Below the pieces are notes generated by a model. That model did no database searches and was not told where the DNA came from. It worked only from the letters and a program-made list of their open reading frames with translations. 60,673 nt of DNA from Lysinibacillus_B sp036662795 (lineage in GTDB: Bacteria > Bacillota > Bacilli > Bacillales_A > Planococcaceae): the NCBI RefSeq assembly GCF_036662795.1, contig NZ_JBAFWZ010000018.1:1-60673 (forward strand), given 5' to 3'. Below are positions 42,151 through 51,496 of the stretch, one piece after another (the stretch's first letter is position 1; every line of letters starts with the position of its first letter). A program made the translations under genes and the position numbers.

Positions 42151-43089
42151 TTACGAGTTCCGTCGATTTACCCCGTCCATTTCAACAAGCGTCGTAATCG
42201 CTTTTATACGCTCCATAATTCTACGTGCCTTCACTTCTTCGACATCGCCTTTAGAGGACTGTGCTAAATGTGCCTCCAATTCACTATAATCGAAATTAGA
42301 CGTTATAAACGTTGGAAGCTGCTCACTCATTCGGTAATGAAGAATCGTCCCTAAAATTTCATCCCGTACCCAAGGGGACATATTTTCAGCACCTAAATCA
42401 TCTAGCATAAGCACCTGCGCTTTTTTCACAAAGTCAATTTTCTCTTGAAGAGAATTATCCGAAATAGAGTTTTTCATTTCACGTAGGAATTCTGGGACAA
42501 ACACGAGTACCGTTTTTACTTTCAAAAGAGCCAGTTCATTTGCAATAGCACCAAGAACAAAGGATTTTCCTACACCAAACTCTCCATGTAAATAAAAGCC
42601 CTTCGGTGGAAGCTGTCCTGTTTTTCGGTAGAAATCAACAAATTGTGTTGCTGCACCTTTAATAACGATACGCTTTTTCGTGTCCGCATCAATTTGTTCT
42701 AACTTTGCATCTAGAATATCTTTCGGCATAAACATACTCGAAATATTGGAAGCTGTATCTCGTCGTTCATCCTCTAAAATTTTCCTCTCACATCGTTCAT
42801 ATTTAATATCAATAATATTATTGGCAATAAACAGCTTAGGAATATATCCTTTTAAATGGTTTGTACAATCCTCTGTATTACCGCACTTGCAACAGCCTTG
42901 AGATTGACTAATATATTCATTTAGTTTCGTCAGGCTTCTTTCTACCATATCCTTATGAACAATCTGTTCGTTTTCTTCAAGAAATTGCTGAACGAGTGGA
43001 TTTTCCAAAATTGATTTCCGCATTTCCTGGTACCGTTCCTGGAAAGATGGAATGTTAATATTTTTTAATTTCTTACTAATCGGTTCTAT
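42151..43089 (-). CDS. dnaI: Primosomal helicase loader DnaI (probable AUA start)
   Basis: DnaI loads the replicative helicase at oriC and at restart sites. The product has an N-terminal helicase-binding region with a zinc cluster (CCKCGN..DCTNH) and an AAA+ domain with Walker A GEFGVGKS, Walker B VLMLDDLGAE and the arginine finger RRIMERI. The first ATG (43023) would lack about 22 residues. In frame upstream is ATA GAA CCG ATT at 43089, encoding xEPISKKLKN..PSFQERYQEM, which aligns with the B. subtilis N-terminus MEPIGRSLQ. AGGTGA lies 9 nt before the ATA. The full length of 312 aa equals the family norm. It starts 10 bp after dnaB. Confidence 0.9.
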   Translation of the reverse strand: MEPISKKLKNINIPSFQERYQEMRKSILENPLVQQFLEENEQIVHKDMVERSLTKLNEYISQSQGCCKCGNTEDCTNHLKGYIPKLFIANNIIDIKYERCERKILEDERRDTASNISSMFMPKDILDAKLEQIDADTKKRIVIKGAATQFVDFYRKTGQLPPKGFYLHGEFGVGKSFVLGAIANELALLKVKTVLVFVPEFLREMKNSISDNSLQEKIDFVKKAQVLMLDDLGAENMSPWVRDEILGTILHYRMSEQLPTFITSNFDYSELEAHLAQSSKGDVEEVKARRIMERIKAITTLVEMDGVNRRNS

Positions 43090-43099
43090 TTTACCTCAC

Positions 43100-44749
43100 C
43101 TACCCATCAATAATCCCCATTTTTTTCATTAGCTCCTGTTGTTCCTTATCTACATCAAAAGCTTCATTTGTATTGCTTTCTTTATTCCCATCAAACCATT
43201 TTGGCTTCTTTTCCACATACTTGGCCTGTCGTTTATTAATCATTTTATTAGGACTGCTTTTCGGATTGGCTTTCGCCTCATTGTCCCTAATGATTTTTTG
43301 GGCTTGTTGGACTGTTTTCACATCTTTACGAATCCAATGCTCTGCCACTTGCTCCACATACTTTTTAGGAAACTTCATATCTGTTTCTTTCATTACGTAC
43401 TCAATTAAAACATTTACAACATCATTTGGCATTCTATATTGTTGGACAAGGCTTTGGGCAAGCTCAACGGTTGAAGAGAATGGTTCCTTCCCATTGTTCA
43501 TACGCTTTAGGAACTCATACGTTGTCGCTTCATACCCTGTTCCTTGAATAGTTGTCGTTGTACTTTTTTCCTGATCTTCACTAAATTTTGTTTTTTTGTA
43601 TTTATCATGTTCTAGCCGAGCGATTTCCATTGCCTGCTTTGCCGTTTTAATATCTTTACGGTTCCAATGATCCGCAATCGTTTCAACAAAGTTTTTAGGT
43701 AATTTTTTGTCTGTTTGAAGCATGACATAATCAATTAAAACGTTTACTACCCCGATACTCATCCCATGTATTAAATATAAATTTTCTACTAGTTCCCTCG
43801 TATAAGTAGTAGGCTCTTTCCCGTTATTAATATTCCGCAAATGATCAATCGGACTTGTAGTTTCATAATATTTAAGTAAATCATCTTCTTTAGATTTCTT
43901 TATCTCAGGTAACTTTAATGACTCATCCCTAAATGTTTTCCCGAGCTTTGGTGCTTCCTTCGAAATACTAATTTTATAATAATCGGCCGCTGCTTTTTTC
44001 AAACGCTCTGGCGGTAGCTTCATTGCTTCATCTAAGGCTAGTATGACGACCTTTTGCATTTCGAGCGGCGACAAATGATAGAGAAAGGCCAGCTTTGCAA
44101 TTAACTCACGTGCCTCTACTGTTAGTGCAGAGGATGGCACGAGCTGCTCTGAAAGCCCGGCTCGAAGTAAATCAAAGTCGAATTGTTCATAATAGAAAGG
44201 ATATCCTTGCTTTTCTGCATTCCCATCAAACGACTCCACAGATAAATCCGAATATACAGGCTTGTACACATCGGTAAATGTCCTTGTTACTTCTTGGAAA
44301 TCACGCTTATCAACGGGCTTTATATACCGCTGACGCAATTTACGGTAAGCCTGCTCTCCAATTTTACTAAATAAAAACATCGATAATAATGGATCGGCAA
44401 AAAAAGCATTCGCATCAAGTGGACAAACTAATTCATAAATAAAATGACGACGATCTCCATCATCCTTCCGCCATGTTCGTAGCAGTCCAATTGCTTCTAG
44501 CGCAATACGTGCCTCAAATATTTTTCGAATGGAGGTACCGAGCACGTTCATCAAATAATAATGCGTCCCTTCACCACTCGAATGGTCCTCTCCTTCAGCC
44601 CAAAGAGTTAAATATAAACTAATCGGCTCCGCGCCTGTTAGCGGCTGATAAAAAAGCGTTAATAACTGACGTTCATTTGATGATAAGGCATGAGGGAGCG
44701 TTATTTCAAAATGATCCGTCGCAAGTAGTTCTTTATACATATGAACCAT
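43100..44749 (-). CDS. dnaB: Replication initiation and membrane attachment protein DnaB
   Basis: This Firmicutes DnaB (not the helicase) acts with DnaD and DnaI in primosome assembly. The 549-aa protein has an N-terminal winged-helix region (FEITLPHALSSNERQLLTLFYQPLTG) and two tandem DnaB/DnaD-like C-terminal domains near residues 300-375 and 410-490. Both contain the pattern NNGKEP..VVNVLI-YVM-TD-K-P..HW-RKD-KT. A charged tail follows. AAAGGAG lies 9 nt before the ATG at 44749. The order nrdR-dnaB-dnaI is as in B. subtilis. Confidence 0.92.
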   Translation of the reverse strand: MVHMYKELLATDHFEITLPHALSSNERQLLTLFYQPLTGAEPISLYLTLWAEGEDHSSGEGTHYYLMNVLGTSIRKIFEARIALEAIGLLRTWRKDDGDRRHFIYELVCPLDANAFFADPLLSMFLFSKIGEQAYRKLRQRYIKPVDKRDFQEVTRTFTDVYKPVYSDLSVESFDGNAEKQGYPFYYEQFDFDLLRAGLSEQLVPSSALTVEARELIAKLAFLYHLSPLEMQKVVILALDEAMKLPPERLKKAAADYYKISISKEAPKLGKTFRDESLKLPEIKKSKEDDLLKYYETTSPIDHLRNINNGKEPTTYTRELVENLYLIHGMSIGVVNVLIDYVMLQTDKKLPKNFVETIADHWNRKDIKTAKQAMEIARLEHDKYKKTKFSEDQEKSTTTTIQGTGYEATTYEFLKRMNNGKEPFSSTVELAQSLVQQYRMPNDVVNVLIEYVMKETDMKFPKKYVEQVAEHWIRKDVKTVQQAQKIIRDNEAKANPKSSPNKMINKRQAKYVEKKPKWFDGNKESNTNEAFDVDKEQQELMKKMGIIDG

Positions 44750-44770
44750 TTTAATTCACTCCTTTACTCA

Positions 44771-45238
44771 TTACTTTTCACCAGCTTGCTTTTGTAATAA
44801 ATCTTTTAGTTCATCTAGAAATACACTTATATCTCTGAATTGACGATATACAGAAGCGAATCGGACGTAAGCAACCTCATCAATTTTGGCTAGGCGATCC
44901 ATCACCATCTCCCCTACATCCTCTGAGCGGACTTCAGCATTTCCAATTCTTCGTAAATCCTTTTCGATCGAAAACACTAGCTCCTCCAGCATATCTAAGG
45001 CTACTGGTCGCTTTTCACAAGCACGAATCAAGCCGCGCAGCACCTTTTCACGGCTAAATTCCTCACGCGCGCCTTCTTTTTTCACAACGATTAGCGGTGT
45101 TTCCTCTACTTTTTCAAATGTTGTAAAACGTGATCCACACGCCTCACATTCTCGGCGTCTTCGTATTTCTTTATTATCATCTACCGGTCTTGAGTCAACA
45201 ACGCGTGTTCCATTGTACTGACAAGATGGACATCTCAT
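44771..45238 (-). CDS. nrdR: Transcriptional repressor NrdR
   Basis: NrdR represses ribonucleotide reductase genes according to the bound dATP/ATP. The 155-aa protein has an N-terminal zinc ribbon (MRCPSCQYNGTRVVDSRP..RRRRECEACGSRFTTFE) and an ATP-cone (VVKKEGAREEFSREKVLRGLIRACEKRPV). The ATG at 45238, with AGGAG 8 nt upstream, is preferred to one two codons earlier. No nrd genes are in the window. It sits before dnaB and is probably co-transcribed with it. Confidence 0.95.
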   Translation of the reverse strand: MRCPSCQYNGTRVVDSRPVDDNKEIRRRRECEACGSRFTTFEKVEETPLIVVKKEGAREEFSREKVLRGLIRACEKRPVALDMLEELVFSIEKDLRRIGNAEVRSEDVGEMVMDRLAKIDEVAYVRFASVYRQFRDISVFLDELKDLLQKQAGEK

Positions 45239-45419
45239 ATTCATTTCTCCTGCTTCATTTCAAGTTTAGTAATCCTATTATAACAAAAATTGTTCTATGA
45301 AAAATAGCAATTCCTTTTCCTTGTCCATAATCGTTGTTTATTCGGTAACATATTCGATGCCAAAAGGTACTTCTAATCATTTCATAAAGAAAACAAATTT
45401 CGTCTTTCACCATAACATT

Positions 45420-45669
45420 GGTTGATTTCCGTTGCGCCAGAGGCCAACATGAAGTTGGTCACGAAGGCGTTGTCAGAGGATATGACGGTTTTAGCCTTCG
45501 TTCCTATATTCCTGGGGGGCATCCGCTGAGCCTCCTCACTACGCCCGAGGGGTCTCAGGCCAACATGATGTTGGTCACGAAGGCGTTGTCACACGACGTG
45601 ACGATTTTAGCCTTCGTTCCTCTCTTGACGCTAATCCCCAAGGAGTCACGCTGGCTCCACTCCAATCAA
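45420..45669. repeat. Dispersed repeat with two nested-hairpin copies
   Basis: It begins GTTGATTTCCGTTGCG and ends CTCCACTCCAATCAA. Nested hairpins lie at 45442-45503 and 45558-45619, both reading GGCCAACATGA.GTTGGTCACGAAGGC.. and closing with GCCTTCGTT. No gene is encoded in the 740-bp gap 45239-45981. Confidence 0.8.
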
Positions 45670-45761
45670 AAAAGGATACGAGAATGGTAACATGATGATG
45701 CGATCACTCAGGAGAAAAATTTTGAATCCAAAATTACTTTTAGCAATTATTAGCACACGTA

Positions 45762-45880
45762 ACGAAGAGCGGCGACTCCAGCGGGAAAGCGGAGGGATGA
45801 GACCCCGCAGGAGCACCTTGCGACGAGGAGGCTCAGCGCTTCGCCCGCGGAAAGCGCCCGCTCGGAGTGTAGTGTGCGGG
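45762..45880. repeat. GC-rich dispersed repeat, inverted orientation
   Basis: The block GCGGCGACTCCAGCGGGAAAGCGG..GAGGAGGCTCAGCGC..CCCGCGGAAAGCGCCCGC is much richer in GC than the flanks. It resembles the interior of the GTTGATTTCCG family read on the other strand. It has no coding content I would defend. Confidence 0.65.
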
Positions 45881-45931
45881 GTATATATTGTCCCCCGACT
45901 TTTGGTGATGATATTAAATTTAATCTAAATG

Positions 45932-45970
45932 AAAAAATGCCTAATCCGAGCAATGATGCACGGATTAGGC
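45932..45970 (-). terminator. Terminator after gapB
   Basis: GCCTAATCCG..CGGATTAGGC followed by ATTTTTTCATT on the minus strand, 12 bp after the gapB stop. Confidence 0.9.
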
Positions 45971-45981
45971 AGCTATATTGA

Positions 45982-47001
45982 TTAAGCGTTTACAGCTTGT
46001 AATTCTTTTGATACTTTTTTCGCTAAGTCTACTACACGAGCAGAGTAACCCCACTCATTATCATACCAAGCTAAAACTTTTACTTTACGAGTACCCATTA
46101 CCATTGTTGTTAAACCATCAACAGTTGATGAGAATGTTGTTGTATTGTAGTCAGAAGATACTAATGGCTCCATAGAAATGTTTAAAATACCTTTCATTGG
46201 ACCTTCAGCAGCTGCTCTAAATGCCGCATTTACTTCCTCAGCTGTTACGTCTTTTTGCACATCTACAACTAAGTCTACAAGAGATACATTGGGAGTTGGA
46301 ACGCGAAGTGCCATACCGTGTAATTTCCCTTTTAATTCTGGTAAAACTAAAGATAATGCTTTAGCAGCACCCGTTGAAGTAGGGATGATTGATGATGCAC
46401 AGTTACGAGCACGACGTAAATCTTTATGTGGATTATCTAAGTTATTTTGATCGTTTGTATAGGCATGTACAGTTGTCATTAAACCGTTTTCAATACCAAA
46501 TGTATCATTTAATACTTTTGCTACAGGAGCTAAACAGTTCGTCGTACAAGATGCATTAGAAATAACATCATGCTTCGCAACATCTAATAAGTCATCGTTA
46601 ACACCTAAAACTACCGTGATATCCTCATTTTTACCTGGCGCAGTTAAAATTACCTTTTTTGCACCTGCTTCTAAATGAAGAGCTGCTTTATCACGATCAT
46701 TGAATTTACCAGTTGCTTCGATTACAAGGTCTACACCCATTTCTGCCCATGGTAATTTTAATGGATCACGTTCAGAAATTAGAGCCACATGCTTACCATT
46801 TACGATTAATGCATTTTCCCCTGTTTCGATCGTGCCATCAAATGTTCCGTGATTTGTGTCATACTTAATTAAATGTGCTAATGTTTCGGCTGGGTAGCTT
46901 GCGTTTATAGCTACAATGTTTAAATCATCTTGAACGATAGCTTGGCGGAAAACCATACGACCAATTCGGCCAAATCCATTAATTGCGATTGAAACTGTCA
47001 T
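45982..47001 (-). CDS. gapB: Glyceraldehyde-3-phosphate dehydrogenase, GapB type
   Basis: The 339-aa enzyme starts with VSIAINGFGRIGRMVFRQA and has the catalytic cysteine in SNASCTTNCLAP (Cys near residue 152). INASYPAETLAHLIKYDTNHG matches B. subtilis GapB and not GapA, which has a conserved aspartate in place of the alanine-serine segment. GapB works in gluconeogenesis and prefers NADP. Its place near nrdR also matches B. subtilis. CcpN-type glucose repression is expected but no site was identified. Confidence 0.92.
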   Translation of the reverse strand: MTVSIAINGFGRIGRMVFRQAIVQDDLNIVAINASYPAETLAHLIKYDTNHGTFDGTIETGENALIVNGKHVALISERDPLKLPWAEMGVDLVIEATGKFNDRDKAALHLEAGAKKVILTAPGKNEDITVVLGVNDDLLDVAKHDVISNASCTTNCLAPVAKVLNDTFGIENGLMTTVHAYTNDQNNLDNPHKDLRRARNCASSIIPTSTGAAKALSLVLPELKGKLHGMALRVPTPNVSLVDLVVDVQKDVTAEEVNAAFRAAAEGPMKGILNISMEPLVSSDYNTTTFSSTVDGLTTMVMGTRKVKVLAWYDNEWGYSARVVDLAKKVSKELQAVNA

Positions 47002-47249
47002 AATAAAAAAAGCCTCCTGTAATTACGTTATAATTTTATTTATTATATTCGCAAATTAGTATAACACATTCTTAAAAAAGATGAACATTATTCACACAGA
47101 AATTTAAAGTTATTATTTTCTGACAATAAAGACGAAGACAAATGACGGAATGTTGTCGTGCTCGCAATTAGATATCTGTACGATAATACAGCCATTAATT
47201 ATTTTTCTTGGTATGAGCGATTTTCAAAGAATTTATAAGTGAACAGAAA

Positions 47250-47276
47250 AAGTCCTACCGAATAATCGATAGGACA
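47250..47276 (-). terminator. Terminator after coaE
   Basis: GTCCTATCGATTATTCGGTAGGAC followed by TTTTTCTG on the minus strand, 11 bp after the coaE stop. Confidence 0.88.
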
Positions 47277-47286
47277 ACAAATTCAT

Positions 47287-47889
47287 TTAAATTACTTCCC
47301 AATACTTTAAAATTTTTGCAAGCTGCTCAGCCGTTGAAGTTAAATCTAAATTATTATAAATGACCGCATCAGCACCTTTTTCCTTAACAGAAAGCGGAAG
47401 CTGTGTATTGATTCGTGCTCGCGCCTCCTCCTCAGATAGACCATTACGTTCCATTAATCGTTTTAGCTGAACCTCTTCCTTTACGGAGACAACTAAAACT
47501 TTGTCCACAAAATGCTGCAGCTTACTTTCAAACAAGAGCGGAATATCCATCACAACAACCTTTTCACCAGCTTCAATTAAACTATCACGCTGACGAAGCA
47601 TTTCTGCTCGAATCGCTGGATGAATAATATCGTTTAATACCTTTCGCTGTGCAGGATCGTGAAAAATAATACTACCAACCTTTTCACGATCCATCGACCC
47701 GTCCTCAGAGATCACTTCAGGACCAAACGCTTCAGCAATTGCCGCTAGCGTCGACGTGCCTGGCTCTACAACGATTCGAGCGACAAGATCTGCATCCACA
47801 ATCGGCAGCTTATAGCCTTCTAGCATTTTCGCAACCGTACTTTTCCCACTTGCAATACTACCTGTTAATCCAATAATCACTTTTAGCAC
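47287..47889 (-). CDS. coaE: Dephospho-CoA kinase
   Basis: CoaE performs the last step of coenzyme A synthesis. The 200-aa P-loop kinase has IIGLTGSIASGKSTVAKML, IVDADLVARIVVEPG (substrate Asp), DIIHPAIRAEM and VMDIPLLFESKL. It starts with GTG (47889) directly abutting the mutM stop, so translation is likely coupled. A second GTG three codons later is possible. In the Bacillus gene order polA-mutM-coaE it is third. Confidence 0.95.
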   Translation of the reverse strand: MLKVIIGLTGSIASGKSTVAKMLEGYKLPIVDADLVARIVVEPGTSTLAAIAEAFGPEVISEDGSMDREKVGSIIFHDPAQRKVLNDIIHPAIRAEMLRQRDSLIEAGEKVVVMDIPLLFESKLQHFVDKVLVVSVKEEVQLKRLMERNGLSEEEARARINTQLPLSVKEKGADAVIYNNLDLTSTAEQLAKILKYWEVI

Positions 47890-48762
47890 CTACCGTTGAC
47901 ATTTTGGACAATAGACCGATGTTCTTCCGCCAATTGTCATTAGTTTCGTATTCGTACTACATTGCGGGCATATTTTTTTGCCATACATCTTTAATCGGTC
48001 CTGCATCCCACCAGCTTCTCCATTAATATTTCGATAATCCGAAATAGTAGAGCCGCCCATTTCAATACTTTGCAGCAAAATCATCTCGATTGCCCGAAAT
48101 AGCTCTATTTTCCGATTCTGGCTTATACGATTCGCTTTTCGATTTGGATGTATGCCCATTAGAAAGAGTGCTTCAGTCGCATAAATATTGCCACAGCCGG
48201 ATATGACCTGACCATCCATAATCACTTCTTTGATTGGCTTATTTGCGTATTTTGGCCTATCACACTGCGCTAAGAAAAACTCACATGCCCCTTCATCAAA
48301 CGGCTCTGGTGCCATTTGCAGTAGTGGTGGATGATCTCCTAGCTCCTTTAAAAAGCGTAGCTCACCAAAACGACGGATATCAGCATAAACAAGTAGTTCG
48401 GACGAATCTAACGTTATGACTGCATGAGCATGTTTACGAAATTTTTCCTCTGTAATATCCTCTATACGAGAAACAATAAACCATGCACCCGTCATACCAA
48501 GATGATTGACGAGTAAAAAGGACTCTTCCTCCCTCTCAATGTGGAAGAAAATATATTTTGAACGCCGAGTTATTTCTCGAATGCGCATTCCTTCCAGCAG
48601 CCTTTCAAGCATTTCTGGCGCTGTATTTTTCACAATGCATTGTTTCCCTGCACGAACTGCATCGTAGACAACTTCGGATAGCTCAATTTTTTTGATTGTT
48701 TTCCCTTCTACTGCAGGCTTTAACGCCCGAACAACACCTTCAACCTCTGGTAACTCAGGCAT
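47890..48762 (-). CDS. mutM: Formamidopyrimidine-DNA glycosylase
   Basis: MutM (Fpg) excises 8-oxoguanine and formamidopyrimidines. The 290-aa protein must start MPELPEVE so that Pro2 is the catalytic nucleophile. The ATG at 48762 follows AAGGAG by 8 nt and fulfils this; the ATG three codons earlier would not. Lys near residue 60 lies in ITRRSKYI, and GCGNIYATEALF is the helix-two-turn-helix. CPQCSTNTKLMTIGGRTSVYCPKC is the C-terminal zinc finger. It follows polA after 12 bp. Confidence 0.96.
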   Translation of the reverse strand: MPELPEVEGVVRALKPAVEGKTIKKIELSEVVYDAVRAGKQCIVKNTAPEMLERLLEGMRIREITRRSKYIFFHIEREEESFLLVNHLGMTGAWFIVSRIEDITEEKFRKHAHAVITLDSSELLVYADIRRFGELRFLKELGDHPPLLQMAPEPFDEGACEFFLAQCDRPKYANKPIKEVIMDGQVISGCGNIYATEALFLMGIHPNRKANRISQNRKIELFRAIEMILLQSIEMGGSTISDYRNINGEAGGMQDRLKMYGKKICPQCSTNTKLMTIGGRTSVYCPKCQR

Positions 48763-48774
48763 CCCCAACACTCC

Positions 48775-51402
48775 TTACTTTGCATCGTACCAAGAGGAGC
48801 CATAAGAGAAATCAACCTTAAGAGGAACCATTAGCTCTATTGCGTTTTCCATCACTTCCGGTACGATTCTTTCTAGTTTTTCCACTTCTTCCTGTGGCGC
48901 CTCAAAAATTAATTCATCATGCACCTGTAAAAGGAGCTTTGCCTGTAAGCCTTCCTTACGTAAACGAGCATCCATATCAATCATTGCTTTTTTAATTATA
49001 TCTGCCGCGCTTCCTTGAATCGGTGTATTCATCGCCGTACGCTCTGCAAAGCTTCGTAAATTGAAGTTCGAGCTTTTAATATCCGGTAAGTATCTTCGAC
49101 GATTTAAGATAGTCGACACATATCCAGTTTCCTTAGCCGCTTCCACAATTCTATCCATATAGCCTTTAACCCCTGGGAAACTAGCTAAATAATTGTCAAT
49201 AAATGTTGCCGCTTCCTTACGTGTAATATCTAGGTTTTGAGATAAGCCATAATCACTAATGCCGTATACAATACCGAAGTTTACTGCCTTTGCTGCACGG
49301 CGCATATTTGATGTAACCTCTTCAGCCGGTACGTTAAATACGTCCATCGCTGTACGTGTATGAATGTCCATCCCTTGTCTGAATGCATCCACTAACGCCG
49401 GATCCTCACACATATGTGCTAGCACGCGTAATTCAATTTGTGAGTAATCGGCGGCAAATAATACCCAGCCTGGCTTTGACGGAACAAACGCTTGACGAAT
49501 TTTCCGACCTTCCTCTAAGCGAATCGGTATATTTTGTAGGTTTGGATCTGTTGAGCTTAAACGTCCTGTTGCTGTTAGTGCCTGCTGGAATCGAGTATGT
49601 ACCTTACTATCCTCACCATGCACCTCTTTGATTAACCCTTCAATATACGTCGACTTTAATTTCGCCAGCTGACGGTAATGTAAAATATGCTTTACAATCT
49701 CATGCTCAGCTTGTAATTTTTCTAGCACATCCGCTGCTGTTGAATAGCCTGTTTTTGTCTTTTTTATAACAGGGAGGCCTAGCTTATCAAAAAGAATAAC
49801 ACCTAATTGCTTTGGTGAATTAATATTAAACTCTTCTCCTGCAAGCGAGTAAATAGCCTTCTCAATCTCATGGAGCTTGATCGCTAACTCATCGCCCATT
49901 TTTTCAAGCGTATCGACATTCACCTGAATGCCTTCACTTTCCATCCTTCCTAAAATGGAAGCTAGCGGGAGCTCTAGCTCTTTATATAAATCAAACTGCT
50001 CATTCTCCTGAAGCTTTTTCTCAAGAATAGGCTGAAGCCTCCAAAGAGCTAACGCTTTCCGACTCACATGCTCGGCTAGTACATCATCAGCTGGAATGTG
50101 CCACTTTGCACCTTTTCCGTAAAGGGCTTCATTTGTTTGTACATCTTGATACCCGAATTCCTTCGATAGAACCGCCACATCGTCTCCTGAAATTGCTGGG
50201 TTTACAATGTAGGAGGCTAGCAGTAAATCAAACGTTACACCCTGCAACGAAATCCCCATACGCTGTAGCATCGCCTGTGCAGCCTTACTATCTGCCATTA
50301 ATTTTTGCTTCGATTCATCTTCTAGCCATGCCTTTAAAGCTTCATTTTCAAGCTTATCAGTGATTGGCAAATACAATGTTTTTTCCCCATCCGTCAATGC
50401 AATGCCCAGCGCTCGGCACGAATGATAGTGCTCGTTTTCAAGCTCAATATGAACCGCCATCCGATCTGTAAGAGTATCCTCTGTAATCGTTTCGACAATA
50501 TCAAAAGATATATCCTCGTGCTGCACTTCATTACCGCTAAACTCACTTTTTTCAATTAAGGATTTAAACCCAAGCTCCTGCCAAACGGCTAACAACGCAT
50601 CCTCGTCTGGTCCACTGTACGAAATATCCTGCAATGAAATTTCAATTGGGGCCTCTGTATAAATCGTCGCTAGCTTTTTCGATAAATAGGCCTGCTCTTC
50701 ATTGTCAACGAGCTTTTCCTTCATTTTCGAAGCCTTCATCGCATCGATCGCTTCATAAAGAGCCTCAACTGTACCGTATTCTTTTAGAAGCTTAATCGCT
50801 GTCTTTTCACCGACACCTGGCACACCCGGGATATTATCTGAGGCGTCACCCATTAATCCCTTCATATCAATAATTTGCTGTGGCGTTAAGCCGTATTTTT
50901 CTTCAATATGAGCTGGAGTATATTTTTCAATATCTGTAATACCTTTTCGTGTAATGTACACTGTTACACTATCGCTCGCAAGCTGCGTTAAGTCTTTATC
51001 ACCCGATACGATGACCGTTTCCATACCTTCGTCTAAAGCTTGGCGGGCAAGCGTACCGATTATATCATCCGCCTCGAATAGAGGAAGTTCATAGCGCTGA
51101 ATATTGTATGCATCAATAAGCTTACGAATGTATGGAAATTGCTCCGATAATTCCGGCGGTGTTTTCTGACGACCACCTTTATACTCGCCGTAAGATTCAT
51201 GACGGAAAGTCGTTTTGCCTGCATCAAATGCAACGAGCATTTTTGTTGGCTTCTCCTCCTCAACAATTTTTTGTAGCATCATCGTAAAGCCATATGTGGC
51301 ATTCGTATGAATTCCGCTATCATTTGTTAGTAATGGAAGTGCGAAAAATGCACGGTATGCCAAGCTATTTCCATCTAAAAGTAGCACTTTCTCCTTTATC
51401 AT
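48775..51402 (-). CDS. polA: DNA polymerase I
   Basis: The 875-aa family A polymerase has a 5' nuclease domain (1-290; FDAGKTTFRHESYGEYKGGR, EADDIIGTLA, SGDKDLTQLA). A degenerate 3'-5' exonuclease domain follows (about 300-470), where the expected DTE metal motif reads HIELEN, so proofreading is probably lost as in B. stearothermophilus. The polymerase domain has DYSQIELRVLAH, RRAAKAVNFGIVYG and LLQVHDELIFE. It heads polA-mutM-coaE. GGAGGAGATACG precedes the ATG. Confidence 0.97.
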   Translation of the reverse strand: MIKEKVLLLDGNSLAYRAFFALPLLTNDSGIHTNATYGFTMMLQKIVEEEKPTKMLVAFDAGKTTFRHESYGEYKGGRQKTPPELSEQFPYIRKLIDAYNIQRYELPLFEADDIIGTLARQALDEGMETVIVSGDKDLTQLASDSVTVYITRKGITDIEKYTPAHIEEKYGLTPQQIIDMKGLMGDASDNIPGVPGVGEKTAIKLLKEYGTVEALYEAIDAMKASKMKEKLVDNEEQAYLSKKLATIYTEAPIEISLQDISYSGPDEDALLAVWQELGFKSLIEKSEFSGNEVQHEDISFDIVETITEDTLTDRMAVHIELENEHYHSCRALGIALTDGEKTLYLPITDKLENEALKAWLEDESKQKLMADSKAAQAMLQRMGISLQGVTFDLLLASYIVNPAISGDDVAVLSKEFGYQDVQTNEALYGKGAKWHIPADDVLAEHVSRKALALWRLQPILEKKLQENEQFDLYKELELPLASILGRMESEGIQVNVDTLEKMGDELAIKLHEIEKAIYSLAGEEFNINSPKQLGVILFDKLGLPVIKKTKTGYSTAADVLEKLQAEHEIVKHILHYRQLAKLKSTYIEGLIKEVHGEDSKVHTRFQQALTATGRLSSTDPNLQNIPIRLEEGRKIRQAFVPSKPGWVLFAADYSQIELRVLAHMCEDPALVDAFRQGMDIHTRTAMDVFNVPAEEVTSNMRRAAKAVNFGIVYGISDYGLSQNLDITRKEAATFIDNYLASFPGVKGYMDRIVEAAKETGYVSTILNRRRYLPDIKSSNFNLRSFAERTAMNTPIQGSAADIIKKAMIDMDARLRKEGLQAKLLLQVHDELIFEAPQEEVEKLERIVPEVMENAIELMVPLKVDFSYGSSWYDAK

Positions 51403-51471
51403 CGTATCTCCTCCGTAATTTCAAGTCCTCTCTATTGTAAAACATATGTACGCTTTTTAAAAATAAAAAAA

Positions 51472-51496
51472 GATGCAAGGCAACTAGCCCTGCATC
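51472..51496 (-). terminator. Terminator after the 51.5 kb membrane-protein gene
   Basis: GATGCAGGG-CTAGTTG-CCTTGCATC followed by seven Ts on the minus strand. The first base pair touches the stop codon. Confidence 0.85.

Noticed and set aside
45418..45953. Arginine- and serine-rich frames in the GC-rich repeats near 45.4-45.9 kb
   Set aside because: Composition comes from the repeat; copies in other places do not keep the frame.
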